Source: Pseudorhodobacter turbinis (GTDB taxonomy: Bacteria; Pseudomonadota; Alphaproteobacteria; Rhodobacterales; Rhodobacteraceae). From it: DNA of 64,000 nucleotides. Location: assembly GCF_005234135.1 (NCBI RefSeq), contig NZ_CP039964.1, forward strand, positions 1,803,001-1,867,000, in the 5' to 3' direction. The position numbers were made by a program, and so were the translations under genes. This document shows positions 26,432-35,678 of the stretch, piece by piece. Within the stretch, counting starts at the first letter, position 1; each line of letters opens with the position of its first letter. Below the pieces are notes generated by a model that was not told the origin of the DNA, made no database searches, and saw nothing but the letters and a program-made list of their open reading frames with translations.

Positions 26432-27418
26432 ATGACCATCGGAACAAAAATTGCTTGGGACGACACAGTCCTACCATTTCAGCTTGATCACTCTGACGTC
26501 CGGGGCCGCGTTGTGCGGCTGGATGGCACGTTGGATTCTGTGCTGAAACAACATGAATATCCGGCTGCGGTAGAGGCGCTTGTCGCCGAAGCCACGCTTT
26601 TGACCGCATTGATCGGTCAAATGATAAAATTGCGCTGGAAGTTGTCGCTGCAAATTCGCGGCAATGGCCCGGTTAGCTTGATCGCAACCGATTATTACGG
26701 CCCGACAGAAGACGGCGAACCTGCCCGTCTGCGCGCCTATGCCAGTTTCGATCCAGAGGCGGATTTGACCGACGTGGACCCTTTTTCCCTGATCGGTGAG
26801 GGCTTCTTTGCCATTCTGATTGATCAAGGAGAGGGCATGGTGCCATATCAGGGCATCACGCCGATCGCGGGCACCTCGCTTTCGGATTGCGCCGAGACTT
26901 ATTTTGCCCAATCCGAACAATTGCCGACCCGCTTTCAGCTTAGCTTCGGCAAAAGCACCCTTCCGGGAGAGGCGGATCAATGGCGCGCCGGCGGCATGAT
27001 GTTGCAGATGATGCCCAAGGCATCGCCTTATGCCTCCGATAACGGCGGATCGGGTGACGGTGGCCTGCTGTCGCATAGCGATCTGGTTGATGGCGATGAA
27101 GGTGAAAACTGGAATCGCGTGAACCTGCTGTTGGACACGGTAGAGGAGCTGGAGCTGATCGGCCCGCAAGTCGCGCCGACCGATTTGCTGATCCGCCTGT
27201 TCCACGAAGAACAGCCCCGCGTCTTTGACACCCAGCCCATCCGGTTCGGGTGCACCTGTTCCGAGGATCGCGTGCGTCAGTCGCTGTCGATCTATGGTGC
27301 CGAGGATATCGCGGAAATGACAACGGAGGACGGAGTTCTGACCGCCGATTGCCAGTTCTGCGGGGCGCATTATGTGCTCGATCCGAAAACGCTTGGGGTT
27401 GAGGCCAATGAAGGCTGA
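26432..27418 (+). CDS. hslO: Hsp33 redox-regulated chaperone
   Basis: 328 residues from ATG 26432 (MTIGTKIAWDD); a longer frame from 26348 would add an unlikely hydrophobic stretch. The N-terminal core (LPFQLDHSDVRGRVVRLD; HEYPAAVEALVAEATLLTAL) and the C-terminal zinc switch GCTCSEDR ... CQFCGAHY are typical Hsp33. The four cysteines (C-x-C and C-x-x-C) are all present. Oxidation and unfolding release zinc and activate holdase function in the cytoplasm. It overlaps the next gene by 11 bp. Confidence 0.93.
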   Translation: MTIGTKIAWDDTVLPFQLDHSDVRGRVVRLDGTLDSVLKQHEYPAAVEALVAEATLLTALIGQMIKLRWKLSLQIRGNGPVSLIATDYYGPTEDGEPARLRAYASFDPEADLTDVDPFSLIGEGFFAILIDQGEGMVPYQGITPIAGTSLSDCAETYFAQSEQLPTRFQLSFGKSTLPGEADQWRAGGMMLQMMPKASPYASDNGGSGDGGLLSHSDLVDGDEGENWNRVNLLLDTVEELELIGPQVAPTDLLIRLFHEEQPRVFDTQPIRFGCTCSEDRVRQSLSIYGAEDIAEMTTEDGVLTADCQFCGAHYVLDPKTLGVEANEG

Positions 27419-27998
27419 TGTATTGCGCCGTGCTTTGCTTGGCAAAACCGGTGCATCTTCGGATTTTGATCTGAACCCGGGAACAGTTTTGCCACCGGGG
27501 CGGATCCTGCGCGCGGCGGCCGTCTTGATCGCCGTGCAAGAATTTCCCGACGGACCGCGTGTTTTGCTGACCAAACGCGCTTCGCACCTCAAGCATCACC
27601 CGGGTCAGATCTCTTTTCCGGGTGGCAAGGTGGAACTGTCGGATGCAAGCCCCACCGCCGCCGCCCTCCGCGAAGCACATGAGGAGGTGGGGCTGCCGAC
27701 AGGTCTGGTGCAGGTTGTGGGCAGCTTGCCAAGCCATGAAACCGTGACGGGCTTTACCGTCCAGCCTATTCTGGCGCAGATCACAGCCCCCTTTAGCCCC
27801 ATCCCCGAGAGGGGCGAAGTGGAAGAGGTGTTCTCGGCGCCGCTGGATTTCATCACAAACCCCGCCAATTTTCGGGTAGAGGCGCGGTTTTGGCAGGGCA
27901 GTATGCGGCGCTACTATACTGTGCCTTACGGCCCCTACTACATTTGGGGTGCCACAGCGCGGATGTTGTTCAGCTTGGCCGAAAGGTTGAAAGCATGA
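27408..27998 (+). CDS. CoA pyrophosphatase (NudL/YeaB-type Nudix)
   Basis: 196 residues from ATG 27408, inside the end of hslO. It has both the NuCoA motif LLTKRASHLKHHPGQISFPG and the Nudix box GGKVELSD...ALREAHEEVGL. The combination identifies the coenzyme A/acyl-CoA diphosphatase branch. GRILRAAAVLIAV precedes them. It overlaps the CCA transferase start by four bases (ATGA), so hslO, this gene and the CCA gene form one operon. Confidence 0.92.
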   Translation: MKADVLRRALLGKTGASSDFDLNPGTVLPPGRILRAAAVLIAVQEFPDGPRVLLTKRASHLKHHPGQISFPGGKVELSDASPTAAALREAHEEVGLPTGLVQVVGSLPSHETVTGFTVQPILAQITAPFSPIPERGEVEEVFSAPLDFITNPANFRVEARFWQGSMRRYYTVPYGPYYIWGATARMLFSLAERLKA

Positions 27999-29122
27999 AG
28001 GTTGACGGCGCTTGGCTGCACCATGTGGGAACGCAAACCCTGTGCCGCGCGCTAGAGGCCAAAGGCTATCAGGCGCTGTTCGTGGGTGGCTGCGTGCGCA
28101 ACGCGCTTTTGGGCGCGCCGGTAAATGACATCGATATTGCCACCGATGCTTTACCTGAAACAGCTACTAATATTGCAGAAAGTCAGGGTTTCAACGTCAT
28201 TCCTACTGGCATTGACCACGGAACGGTCACGGTCATCGCCAAGGGCTTGCCGCATGAGGTGACGACCTTTCGCCAGGATATAGAGACAAACGGCCGTCAC
28301 GCCACTGTGCGCTTTTCAACCGATGTGGCGATGGATGCCGCGCGCAGGGATTTCACCATGAACGCGCTTTACGCCCGCATTGACGGCACGGTCGTGGACC
28401 CTTTGGGCGGATTGCCTGACCTGCAAGCGCGGCGGGTGCGTTTTGTCGGCGATGCAACGCTGCGTATCACCGAGGACTACCTGCGTATCTTGCGCTTCTT
28501 TCGGTTTTTCGCGTGGTACGGCGACCCTGCGCTGGGCCTCGATGCCGAAGGTTTGGCTGCTTGTGCCGCAAATTCCGCGGGAATAGAGACACTTTCGCGG
28601 GAACGTGTCGGCGCTGAACTTTGCAAACTGCTGTCCGCGCCCGATCCATCGCTTGCCGTGGCAAGCATGGCGCAATCTGGGGTTCTTGCCGCTGCTTTGC
28701 CGGGGGCCGATGCGCGGGCCTTGCCGATTGCGGTGCATTTTGGGCTAGGGTCATGGCAAGGGCGGCTGGCGGTTTTGGGCGGTGCGGTTGAGACCTTGCG
28801 CCTGTCGCGCAGCGATTTGGCCCAGATCACCCTGATCCGCAACGAGGTTGGCAATATGCGCAGCCCGGCAGAGCTTGGCTATCGCTTCGGCGCAGATGTG
28901 GCCGCGGCCGTTACCCTGTCGCGCGCCGCGATGTTTGAGACCCCGCCGCCAGAAGGCTGGCAGGCGCAGGTGCAGCTTGGGGCGCAAGCGCGGCTTCCTG
29001 TCAGCGCGGCGGATTTGATGCCCGAATTTCAAGGTGCCGCCCTTGGTGCGCAACTGCATATGTTGGAGGATCGCTGGATTGCTTCCGGCTTCACGCTGTC
29101 AAAAACCGATCTTCTGGGTTGA
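27995..29122 (+). CDS. CCA tRNA nucleotidyltransferase / poly(A) polymerase family
   Basis: 375 residues from the ATGA overlap at 27995. The nucleotidyltransferase signature FVGGCVRNALLGAPVNDIDIATDAL has the G-G-x-V-R-D/N loop and the catalytic D-x-D pair (DIDIATD). RRDFTMNALYA and RFVGDATLRITEDYLRILRFFRF follow as in class II enzymes. It adds or repairs the 3'-CCA of tRNAs. A long upstream open frame from 27890 is an overlap artefact. Confidence 0.92.
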   Translation: MKVDGAWLHHVGTQTLCRALEAKGYQALFVGGCVRNALLGAPVNDIDIATDALPETATNIAESQGFNVIPTGIDHGTVTVIAKGLPHEVTTFRQDIETNGRHATVRFSTDVAMDAARRDFTMNALYARIDGTVVDPLGGLPDLQARRVRFVGDATLRITEDYLRILRFFRFFAWYGDPALGLDAEGLAACAANSAGIETLSRERVGAELCKLLSAPDPSLAVASMAQSGVLAAALPGADARALPIAVHFGLGSWQGRLAVLGGAVETLRLSRSDLAQITLIRNEVGNMRSPAELGYRFGADVAAAVTLSRAAMFETPPPEGWQAQVQLGAQARLPVSAADLMPEFQGAALGAQLHMLEDRWIASGFTLSKTDLLG

Positions 29123-29192
29123 GTGTTTCCCTTTCGCCCCCGCAGCACTATATCGGAGGCTGGTTAGGTTCCGGGACGAATAAGGATTTGGG

Positions 29193-31037
29193 ATGAGCAT
29201 TGTCACACGCATCGGCGGTCTGATTGAGGCATTTCGTCCCGCAGAAGGCCCGCCCCCGCAAACGCTTGGCGCGTTTTTCCGTTGGTGCCTTTCGGGCAGC
29301 TGGCCAATGCTGTGGATCGCCGGCGTGCTTTCCGCGATTGCCGGCGGGATGGAGGTGGTCTCGGCCCTCTTCCTTGGCTGGGTGATTGATGCGGCCGTCG
29401 AAACGGGGGCCGAGGTGTTCTTTACCCAGCATTTCTGGCTTTTGGTTGCTTTCGTCGGGTTTTACCTGATCCTGCGGCCCTTGGCCTTTGCGGCCTCGGC
29501 TGCGTCCAATTCGATTATTGTGGGCCCGAATGTGCTGCCGCTTGTGCTGTCGCGGTTGCATCGCTGGACCTTGGGGCAGGCGGTGACGTTTTTTGACAAT
29601 GATTTTGCCGGACGAATCGCACAAAAACAGATGCAGGCGGCGCGCGCCGTGACTGATGTCGCGACCGAGGTGATCAACACCGTGGCCTTTGCGCTGGCCT
29701 CGGTGATCGGGTCGATTGTGTTTCTGGTTGCGGTCGATTACCGCGTCGCGCTGGCGCTGCTGGCGTGGCTGGTGGCTTTTGTGTTCACCATCCGCTTTTT
29801 CATGCCGCGGGTGCGGGTGAACTCGGCGGCGCGAGCCTCGGCGCGGGCGATGGTTACGGGGCAGGTGGTTGATACGATCACCAATATCAAAACGGTAAAG
29901 CTGTTCGCCCATGCCGCGTTTGAGGATCGCGTCGCGCTGAAGGCGATGCAGGTGTTTCGTGACCGCTCGTTAGAATTCGGGAAAATCTCTACCCTGTTTC
30001 GCTTTTCGTTGATGACCTTGGCGGGGGCGCTGCCCTTGATGTTGATCGGCGGTACGATCTTGCTTTGGACAAGTGGCCAGACGACGGCGGGGGCGATTGC
30101 GGCGGCGGGTGCGATTTCAATGCGGATTGCGCAAATGTCGGGCTGGGTCAGCTTTACGCTGATGTCGATCTATACCTCGGTGGGCGAGGTTGAGGACGGG
30201 ATGCAGACGCTTGCTGTTCCGCATACATTGGGCGACAATCCGGATGCGGTGAGCTTGCCACGGGTGAAGGGCGAAGTGACCTTTGACAATGTTACCTTTG
30301 CTTATGGTCGCAAGCGAGGCGGGGTGGAAAACATCAAGCTCACCATTCGCGCGGGCGAAAAGCTGGGGATTGTCGGGGCATCCGGTGCTGGTAAATCGAC
30401 CTTGGTTTCCTTGCTTTTAAGGCTCTATGATGCCGAAAAAGGCGCTGTTTTGATCGACGGGCATGACGTGCGCGAGGTGACACAAGAAAGCTTGCGGCGT
30501 CAGATCGGTATGGTCACGCAGGAAACCGCGATGTTCAACCGATCGGCCCGCGACAACATCCGCTATGGTCGCCCCGATGCGGATGATGCCGATGTGATTG
30601 CAGCCACCCGCGCGGCCGAGGCGCATGACTTTATCGTCAACATGGTCGACCACAATGACCGCAAGGGCTATGATGCCTATCTGGGGGAACGGGGTGTCAA
30701 GCTTTCGGGCGGGCAGCGGCAGCGCATTGCACTGGCGCGAACCTTTCTGAAAGACGCGCCTATCTTGGTGCTGGATGAGGCGACGAGCGCGCTTGATAGT
30801 GAGGTAGAGGCCGCCATTCAGGCCACCCTTGGCCGCGTGATGGAGGGCAAAACCGTGCTGGCAATTGCGCACCGCCTGTCAACGATTGCCGAGATGGACC
30901 GCATAGTCGTGCTGGACAATGGTCGCATAGTCGAAGAAGGCAGTCATGAAGCGCTTTTGGCCCAAGAGGGGCTTTACGCGCGCTACTGGAGCCGTCAATC
31001 CGGCGGCTTCATCGGATCGGAAGAGGCAGCAGAGTGA
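29193..31037 (+). CDS. ABC exporter half-transporter (MsbA/lipid-exporter type)
   Basis: 614 residues with fused membrane and ATPase parts. The transmembrane domain at ~35-335 has about six helices. The ATPase domain has Walker A GASGAGKST at ~394-402, the LSGGQRQRIALART signature at ~504 and Walker B ILVLDEATSALDS at ~524, followed by AIAHRLST. It should work as a homodimer exporting a hydrophobic substrate or drug. Its stop overlaps the following methyltransferase start (GTGA), indicating co-transcription, but there is no functional link I can see. Confidence 0.88.
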   Translation: MSIVTRIGGLIEAFRPAEGPPPQTLGAFFRWCLSGSWPMLWIAGVLSAIAGGMEVVSALFLGWVIDAAVETGAEVFFTQHFWLLVAFVGFYLILRPLAFAASAASNSIIVGPNVLPLVLSRLHRWTLGQAVTFFDNDFAGRIAQKQMQAARAVTDVATEVINTVAFALASVIGSIVFLVAVDYRVALALLAWLVAFVFTIRFFMPRVRVNSAARASARAMVTGQVVDTITNIKTVKLFAHAAFEDRVALKAMQVFRDRSLEFGKISTLFRFSLMTLAGALPLMLIGGTILLWTSGQTTAGAIAAAGAISMRIAQMSGWVSFTLMSIYTSVGEVEDGMQTLAVPHTLGDNPDAVSLPRVKGEVTFDNVTFAYGRKRGGVENIKLTIRAGEKLGIVGASGAGKSTLVSLLLRLYDAEKGAVLIDGHDVREVTQESLRRQIGMVTQETAMFNRSARDNIRYGRPDADDADVIAATRAAEAHDFIVNMVDHNDRKGYDAYLGERGVKLSGGQRQRIALARTFLKDAPILVLDEATSALDSEVEAAIQATLGRVMEGKTVLAIAHRLSTIAEMDRIVVLDNGRIVEEGSHEALLAQEGLYARYWSRQSGGFIGSEEAAE

Positions 31038-32254
31038 TAGTAACCATCGAACGGCTTGGCCATTTGGGCGACGCGATTGCACAGGGTGAAAACGGCCCGA
31101 TTTTTGTGGCGCAAGTGCTGCCCGGTGAGGTGGTCGAGGGGGAGCTTGCGGGCAACCGTCTGGAAAACCCGCGCATCATCACGCCTTCGCCCAATCGGGT
31201 GCGCCCGCCGTGTATCCATGCGCGCACCTGTGGCGGGTGTTTGATGCAGCATGCCAATGATGATTTCGTGGCAGAGTGGAAAACCGATGTTGTGCGATCG
31301 GCACTGGCGGGGCAGGGGATTGAGGCGGTGTTGCGGCCGATCAAAACCTCGCCGCCTCTATCGCGGCGGCGGGCGACGCTTGCGGGGAGGCGCACCAAAG
31401 GTGGTACGCTTTTGGGCTTTCACGCGCGCGGGTCGGATACTTTGGTGGCGGTGCCGCAATGTCAGCTTTTGCACCCCGACCTCAAGGCCGCTTTCCCTGC
31501 GCTTGAGGCGTTGGTGATTGCCGGCGGGTCGCGGAAGACCGAACTGTCCTTGACGGTAACGCGCACCCTTGCGGGGCCGGATGTGGTGGTGACGGGTGGC
31601 AAGCCGCTGGACGTGGATCTGCGGTTTGAGCTGGCGCGTGTGGCCGAGGCCCATAACCTTGCACGGTTGACGTGGAAGGATGAGGTGATTGCCCTACGCA
31701 TGGCCCCGATGCAGGCGCTGGGCCGTGCCATGGTCGCCCCGCCCCCTGGTGCGTTTTTGCAAGCGACCGAGGAAGGTCAGGCCGATCTGTTGGCTGCGGT
31801 GCAAGAGGCCGTGGGCAGTGCCAAGCGCATCACCGATCTTTTTACAGGTGCCGGCACCTTTGCCCTGCCCCTTGCCGAAAAGGCAGAGGTGCACGCGGTA
31901 GAAGGCGACAGCGCAATGACGGCGGCCCTCGATAAAGGTTGGCGCATGGCCGAGGGGCTAAAGCGTGTCACCACCGAGGCCCGCGATCTGTTCCGCCGCC
32001 CGCTGGAACCGGATGAGTTCAAAAAGGTGCAAGCCGTGGTGATTGACCCGCCACGCGCCGGCGCCGAGGCGCAGACCAAAACGCTGGCCGCCGCGCGCGT
32101 GCCGGTCATCGCCTTTGTTTCGTGCAATCCTGTCACCTTTGCGCGTGATGCGCGGATCTTGCTGGATGCGGGATATAAACTTGATTGGGTGCAGCCTATT
32201 GATCAGTTCCGCTGGTCTGCCCATGTGGAGCTTGCCGCCCGATTTAGCCTGTAA
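31034..32254 (+). CDS. RlmD/RumA-family RNA (uracil-C5) methyltransferase
   Basis: 406 residues starting at GTG, which overlaps the stop of the exporter gene. Cysteines for a [4Fe-4S] cluster are in CIHARTCGGCLMQH near residue 57 and further on. The methyltransferase domain has ITDLFTGAGTFALPLA (SAM loop), VIDPPRAGAEAQ and FVSCNPVTFARDARIL with the catalytic cysteine in SCNP. The N-terminal TRAM-like part is short. Methylation of 23S rRNA uracil is the likely role; the exact position cannot be read from sequence. Confidence 0.88.
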   Translation: MIVTIERLGHLGDAIAQGENGPIFVAQVLPGEVVEGELAGNRLENPRIITPSPNRVRPPCIHARTCGGCLMQHANDDFVAEWKTDVVRSALAGQGIEAVLRPIKTSPPLSRRRATLAGRRTKGGTLLGFHARGSDTLVAVPQCQLLHPDLKAAFPALEALVIAGGSRKTELSLTVTRTLAGPDVVVTGGKPLDVDLRFELARVAEAHNLARLTWKDEVIALRMAPMQALGRAMVAPPPGAFLQATEEGQADLLAAVQEAVGSAKRITDLFTGAGTFALPLAEKAEVHAVEGDSAMTAALDKGWRMAEGLKRVTTEARDLFRRPLEPDEFKKVQAVVIDPPRAGAEAQTKTLAAARVPVIAFVSCNPVTFARDARILLDAGYKLDWVQPIDQFRWSAHVELAARFSL

Positions 32255-32287
32255 GCGGCGCATTGAAACTTGAAACATGAGTCCCCG

Positions 32288-33073
32288 ATGACCTTGCGCC
32301 AGCGCGTTGCCGATCTGATCAATAAACCTGCCACCCAGCGATTTATTATCGGTGTGATTCTGTTCAACGCTGTGCTGTTGGGCTTGGAAACCTCGCAACC
32401 TGTCATGGATGCGTTTGGCCCGTTAATCCGGTCGCTGGATACGCTTTGCCTGACGATCTTCGTCATTGAGATTTTGCTCAAATTCTATGCCTTTGATTTG
32501 CGGTTTTTCAAATCGGGCTGGAATATCTTTGATGCGATTATCATTGGCATAGCGGTGCTTCCGGGGGCGCAATCGCTGTCGGTGCTGCGGGCGTTGCGGA
32601 TCTTGCGGGTGCTGCGCGTTATCTCGGTTGCGCCATCGCTGCGCCGGGTGGTCGAGGGGTTTGTGACGGCGCTGCCGGGGATGGGCTCGGTCTTTGTGCT
32701 GATGGCGATCATCTTTTATATCGGGGCGGTGATGGCGACCAAGCTTTTCGGGGCGGATTTCCCCGAATGGTTCGGCTCCCTCGGGCAATCGGCCTATTCG
32801 TTGTTCCAGATCATGACGTTGGAAAGCTGGTCGATGGGGATCGTACGCCCAGTGATGGAGGTGTTCCCCTATGCCTGGGCGTTTTTCGTGCCCTTCATCA
32901 TGGTGACAACCTTTGCTGTGGTGAACCTTCTGGTCGGCCTTATCGTCAACTCCATGCAGGATGCACATAACGAGGCGGATAACCTGCGGACCGATGAATA
33001 CCGCGATGATGTGCGCCAGCGTCTGATGCTAATTGAGCAACATTTGGCAAATATTAACCGCGATAAGAAATAG
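32288..33073 (+). CDS. Voltage-gated sodium channel of the NaChBac type
   Basis: 261 residues from ATG 32288 (a TTG six codons earlier opens the same frame). One six-helix unit: S1 from RFIIGVILFNAVLLGLE, and a voltage-sensing S4 with arginines every third residue (SVLRALRILRVLRVISV) at ~98-115. The pore helix and filter read QIMTLESWSMG at ~174-184. The LESW filter is that of bacterial sodium-selective channels (NaChBac TLESW). The C-terminal tail after S6 is acidic then helical, suited to the tetramer coiled coil. It probably couples sodium entry to motility or pH behaviour in this marine bacterium. Confidence 0.88.
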   Translation: MTLRQRVADLINKPATQRFIIGVILFNAVLLGLETSQPVMDAFGPLIRSLDTLCLTIFVIEILLKFYAFDLRFFKSGWNIFDAIIIGIAVLPGAQSLSVLRALRILRVLRVISVAPSLRRVVEGFVTALPGMGSVFVLMAIIFYIGAVMATKLFGADFPEWFGSLGQSAYSLFQIMTLESWSMGIVRPVMEVFPYAWAFFVPFIMVTTFAVVNLLVGLIVNSMQDAHNEADNLRTDEYRDDVRQRLMLIEQHLANINRDKK

Positions 33074-33149
33074 TGAACACGGCTGAAGTCGCTGTGCCTT
33101 AAATGCAAACCAGCGTAGAGGGTACGAAAACCTGCGATGCAGGAAAAAC

Positions 33150-33662
33150 ATGAGGCATATGATGCGGGCGCTAAAACTTATTGCGGCACTCTTTGTGGTT
33201 TTGGGCCTTGTGGCCTGTGGCGGTGATCCAAAGTTCCGGACCTATAATGGACCAGAAGTGACCAAGGTTGTGGTCTATAAAGACGCGCGCAAAATGCAGC
33301 TATTCCACCACGGAAAAATTCTGAAAACCTATGACATGGCGATGGGCTTTGCCCCTGAGGGCCATAAACAGTTTGAGGGTGACGGCAAAACGCCGGAGGG
33401 GCTTTATTATATCGACCGCCGCAATCCGCGCAGCCGGTTCCACCTGTCTATCGGGATCAGCTATCCCAACAAGGCCGATATCGCCTATGCCAAAGCCCGC
33501 GGCAAAGAGCCGGGCGGTGAGATTTTCATCCACGGCAGAAGTGGCTATAACGGTGGGAACAAGGGTGACTGGACGTGGGGTTGCATCGCTGTGACTGATC
33601 GCGAGATGGAAGAAATCTACTCCATGGTCCGCGACGGAACCCCGATCCACATTTACCGCTAA
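33150..33662 (+). CDS. L,D-transpeptidase lipoprotein (YkuD domain)
   Basis: 170 residues. The N-terminus ends in a lipobox LGLVACGG with Cys23. The YkuD domain follows, with KVVVYKDARKMQLFHHG at the start, the catalytic His128 in IFIHGRSGYNGG and the nucleophile Cys145 in WTWGCIAVTD. Such enzymes form 3-3 crosslinks in peptidoglycan or attach proteins to it, in the periplasm. It belongs to a three-gene cell-wall cluster with a CAP-domain lipoprotein and a second L,D-transpeptidase. Confidence 0.88.
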   Translation: MRHMMRALKLIAALFVVLGLVACGGDPKFRTYNGPEVTKVVVYKDARKMQLFHHGKILKTYDMAMGFAPEGHKQFEGDGKTPEGLYYIDRRNPRSRFHLSIGISYPNKADIAYAKARGKEPGGEIFIHGRSGYNGGNKGDWTWGCIAVTDREMEEIYSMVRDGTPIHIYR

Positions 33663-33679
33663 GGGGGTAAGACCGGCGC

Positions 33680-34192
33680 TTAGGTGCCGGTCACCATTGT
33701 CCACCAGATCTTGCCGTTCTGCTCTTGGAACCATGCAAAGCCGACCTCGGTGGCCTTGGGGTCCATTATGACCTCACGTGTGCTGGGCTCGGCCATCCAC
33801 GCGGACAGCGTTTCAAGTTCTGTTTCAAATGTTTCAGAGATATTCTCACCAATCAGATGGCCGGTGTAGCCAACGCGCCTTACGCGGTCCAAGGGCGATG
33901 ACCCGTCAGATCCGAAATGCCACGGCCGGTTCTGCACCGACATATCGCGTGAATGGGTGGCCGCGGCGGCGTTCAGCTGGGCATTATATTGCAGCGGAAC
34001 AGCCCCTTTGGCCGCACGCAACGCATTGACGGAATCAAGCAGCCGGAAGGGGATTTTCGCCTCTTGCGCGCTGTTAATGGTGTATACTTGCGACAAGGGT
34101 CGGCCATCGGCACCCACCCGGATCTGGTTTCCCGTCCCACATGCGGCAAGCGCAAAGGATGAGCAGATGACGATAACTGATAAAGCTTTCAT
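33680..34192 (-). CDS. CAP-domain (SCP/PR1-like) lipoprotein
   Basis: 170 residues from ATG 34192 (MKALSVIVICSSFALAACG), a lipoprotein signal with Cys18. The CAP fold is indicated by LLDSVNALRAAKGAVPLQYN, AAAATHSRDMSVQNRPWHFG and GENISETFETELETLSAWM, i.e. the two histidines and the G-E-N-I block. Members of this group in bacteria are secreted and associated with the cell wall or sporulation, with unclear activity. It is convergent with the upstream transpeptidase gene and divergent from the downstream one. Confidence 0.85.
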   Translation of the reverse strand: MKALSVIVICSSFALAACGTGNQIRVGADGRPLSQVYTINSAQEAKIPFRLLDSVNALRAAKGAVPLQYNAQLNAAAATHSRDMSVQNRPWHFGSDGSSPLDRVRRVGYTGHLIGENISETFETELETLSAWMAEPSTREVIMDPKATEVGFAWFQEQNGKIWWTMVTGT

Positions 34193-34352
34193 TTCAATTC
34201 CATTCGGTGCAAGCCACACGTGTCTTTAGCGGTTTGCACAAGCATGAGCAAACGCAACTCTGCGTGACTTGGCTGATCAACAGGTCTGTGATTTGAAAAA
34301 GACACCAATAAGGGTTACTTTGCCCAGCAGAAACGTAAAAGGAGTTCGTCGG

Positions 34353-34946
34353 ATGAAAACCGTCCGCGCCATCAATTTGAACCGTCGTACGCTTTTGGGT
34401 GCGGCCACTGCCGGTTTGGCTATGTCGGCTGTTCCCGGATTTGCGCAGGATGGTTCCACCGAGTTTGAGCCCCAGAGCACAACACGCAACAACATCTCCA
34501 GCTTTCGGATGCTGGATTGGCAGCCCTATTTCTCGGACACCAAGAACGGGGCGGTTTTGGTTGATACCAGATCACGCGCGCTTCATTTCTGGTCCGAAGA
34601 CCAGTCCACCTACAAGCTTTACCCGACCTCTGTTCCGCTGACCGACGATTTGACGCGTCTGGGCCGGACCGAGATTACCAAAAAAGTTGTCGGCCCGACA
34701 TGGCGGCCAACACCGGAAATGAAAAAGCGTAACCCCGAGTGGCCGGATGTCGTTGGGCCAGGCCCGGAGAATCCGATGGGCACTCATGCGCTGCATCTGT
34801 CGTGGACCTACTACCGCATTCACGGCACGCATGACACGCGCAAGATTGGTCGGCGGTCCTCAAACGGTTGTGTCGGGCTTTATAACGAACATATCGCCCA
34901 ATTGTTTGAATTGACCAAAGTTGGAACGCAGGTTCTGTTGATCTAG
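34353..34946 (+). CDS. L,D-transpeptidase with Tat-like signal
   Basis: 197 residues from ATG 34353. The N-terminus MKTVRAINLNRRTLLGAATA has a twin-arginine signal (NRRTLLG) with a hydrophobic stretch and a cleavage site near GFAQ. The YkuD domain ends with His158 in YRIHGTHDTRKIG and Cys173 in SSNGCVGLYNEHI, the standard H-x(14)-S-x-G-C spacing. An exported peptidoglycan crosslinking enzyme. A strong stem-loop follows the stop. Confidence 0.88.
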   Translation: MKTVRAINLNRRTLLGAATAGLAMSAVPGFAQDGSTEFEPQSTTRNNISSFRMLDWQPYFSDTKNGAVLVDTRSRALHFWSEDQSTYKLYPTSVPLTDDLTRLGRTEITKKVVGPTWRPTPEMKKRNPEWPDVVGPGPENPMGTHALHLSWTYYRIHGTHDTRKIGRRSSNGCVGLYNEHIAQLFELTKVGTQVLLI

Positions 34947-34956
34947 GACTGTTTTC

Positions 34957-34984
34957 GGCCTTTGGCGCTGTGCCGCCAAAGGCC
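34957..34984 (+). terminator. Stem-loop after the second L,D-transpeptidase gene
   Basis: Perfect 11-bp stem GGCCTTTGGCG / CGCCAAAGGCC around CTGTGC, ten bases after the stop codon. The downstream T-run is weak, so termination efficiency is uncertain. Confidence 0.6.
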
Positions 34985-35039
34985 GTTATTCCAAAAGAAC
35001 ATGCAGCGCTGTGGCGGGCAGCGACAGGCGTACCATTCG

Positions 35040-35565
35040 CCAAGTTTAAAGATGCTGCTGTATGCGCCGTTCAACTACGGTTCGGTGTACGCCACCTCGA
35101 CCATATCCGTTCCTGTTTTTCCAGCGCGGCAGTCTTGAGCGACTTCAGACGCGTGCCAAAAACGGCATTCTCGAAGATGCTCAGGTGTGGAAAGATCGTG
35201 TAATATTCGAACACTATTGTCGTATCACGTCGGTTCATATGCCTGTCACAGCCCGAGGGGCCAAGCAGCGTGACCAGCTCCGCCGGTTCGATATCAAAGC
35301 TGACGTTGCTGACGGCCAAGACCGGCTGGGCCGTGATGTCATGCTATACTTTCACCGAAACGGAAGGCGGGGCATCCGTTCAGCCCCCACCTGAATGATG
35401 ACGATGGCGACAAGAACAATGCCGAACGCAGGCCCCGGCGATAGAAAGACCATGTCCACATCGACACCCGTGGCATCGGTAAAGTCCTTGGGCATCGTTT
35501 TAGAGTTTTCCCCAAAACGCTGGAATACACCGGAGGCCCATGCCTGAATGCGGCTTTCGGCCCTG
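35040..35565 (-). pseudogene. Degraded ABC-transporter remnants (PotA-like ATPase and permease pieces)
   Basis: The minus strand at 35319-35071 encodes AVSNVSFDIEPAELVTLLGP-SGC, then jumps to FEYYTIFPHLSIFENAVFG and ends by stop after QER. This is the start of a spermidine/putrescine-type ATPase from which the rest of Walker A (GKTT) up to the Q-loop is lost. Upstream on the same strand (~35540-35380) is a fragment reading FTDATGVDVDMVF and GPAFGIVLVAIVIIQVG, permease-like. Nothing here can make a working transporter. This explains the ~600 bp gene desert before tctC. Confidence 0.6.
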
Positions 35566-35678
35566 TTTATGGCGTGTTATTCAAACGCAGGCATTGGCTT
35601 GCCATGCGGCGTGTTTTCGACGATCTTGCGCGGCATAGCATTTCTTTGTTGCCAATTAATTTTTCGAGGGAAACTGAT

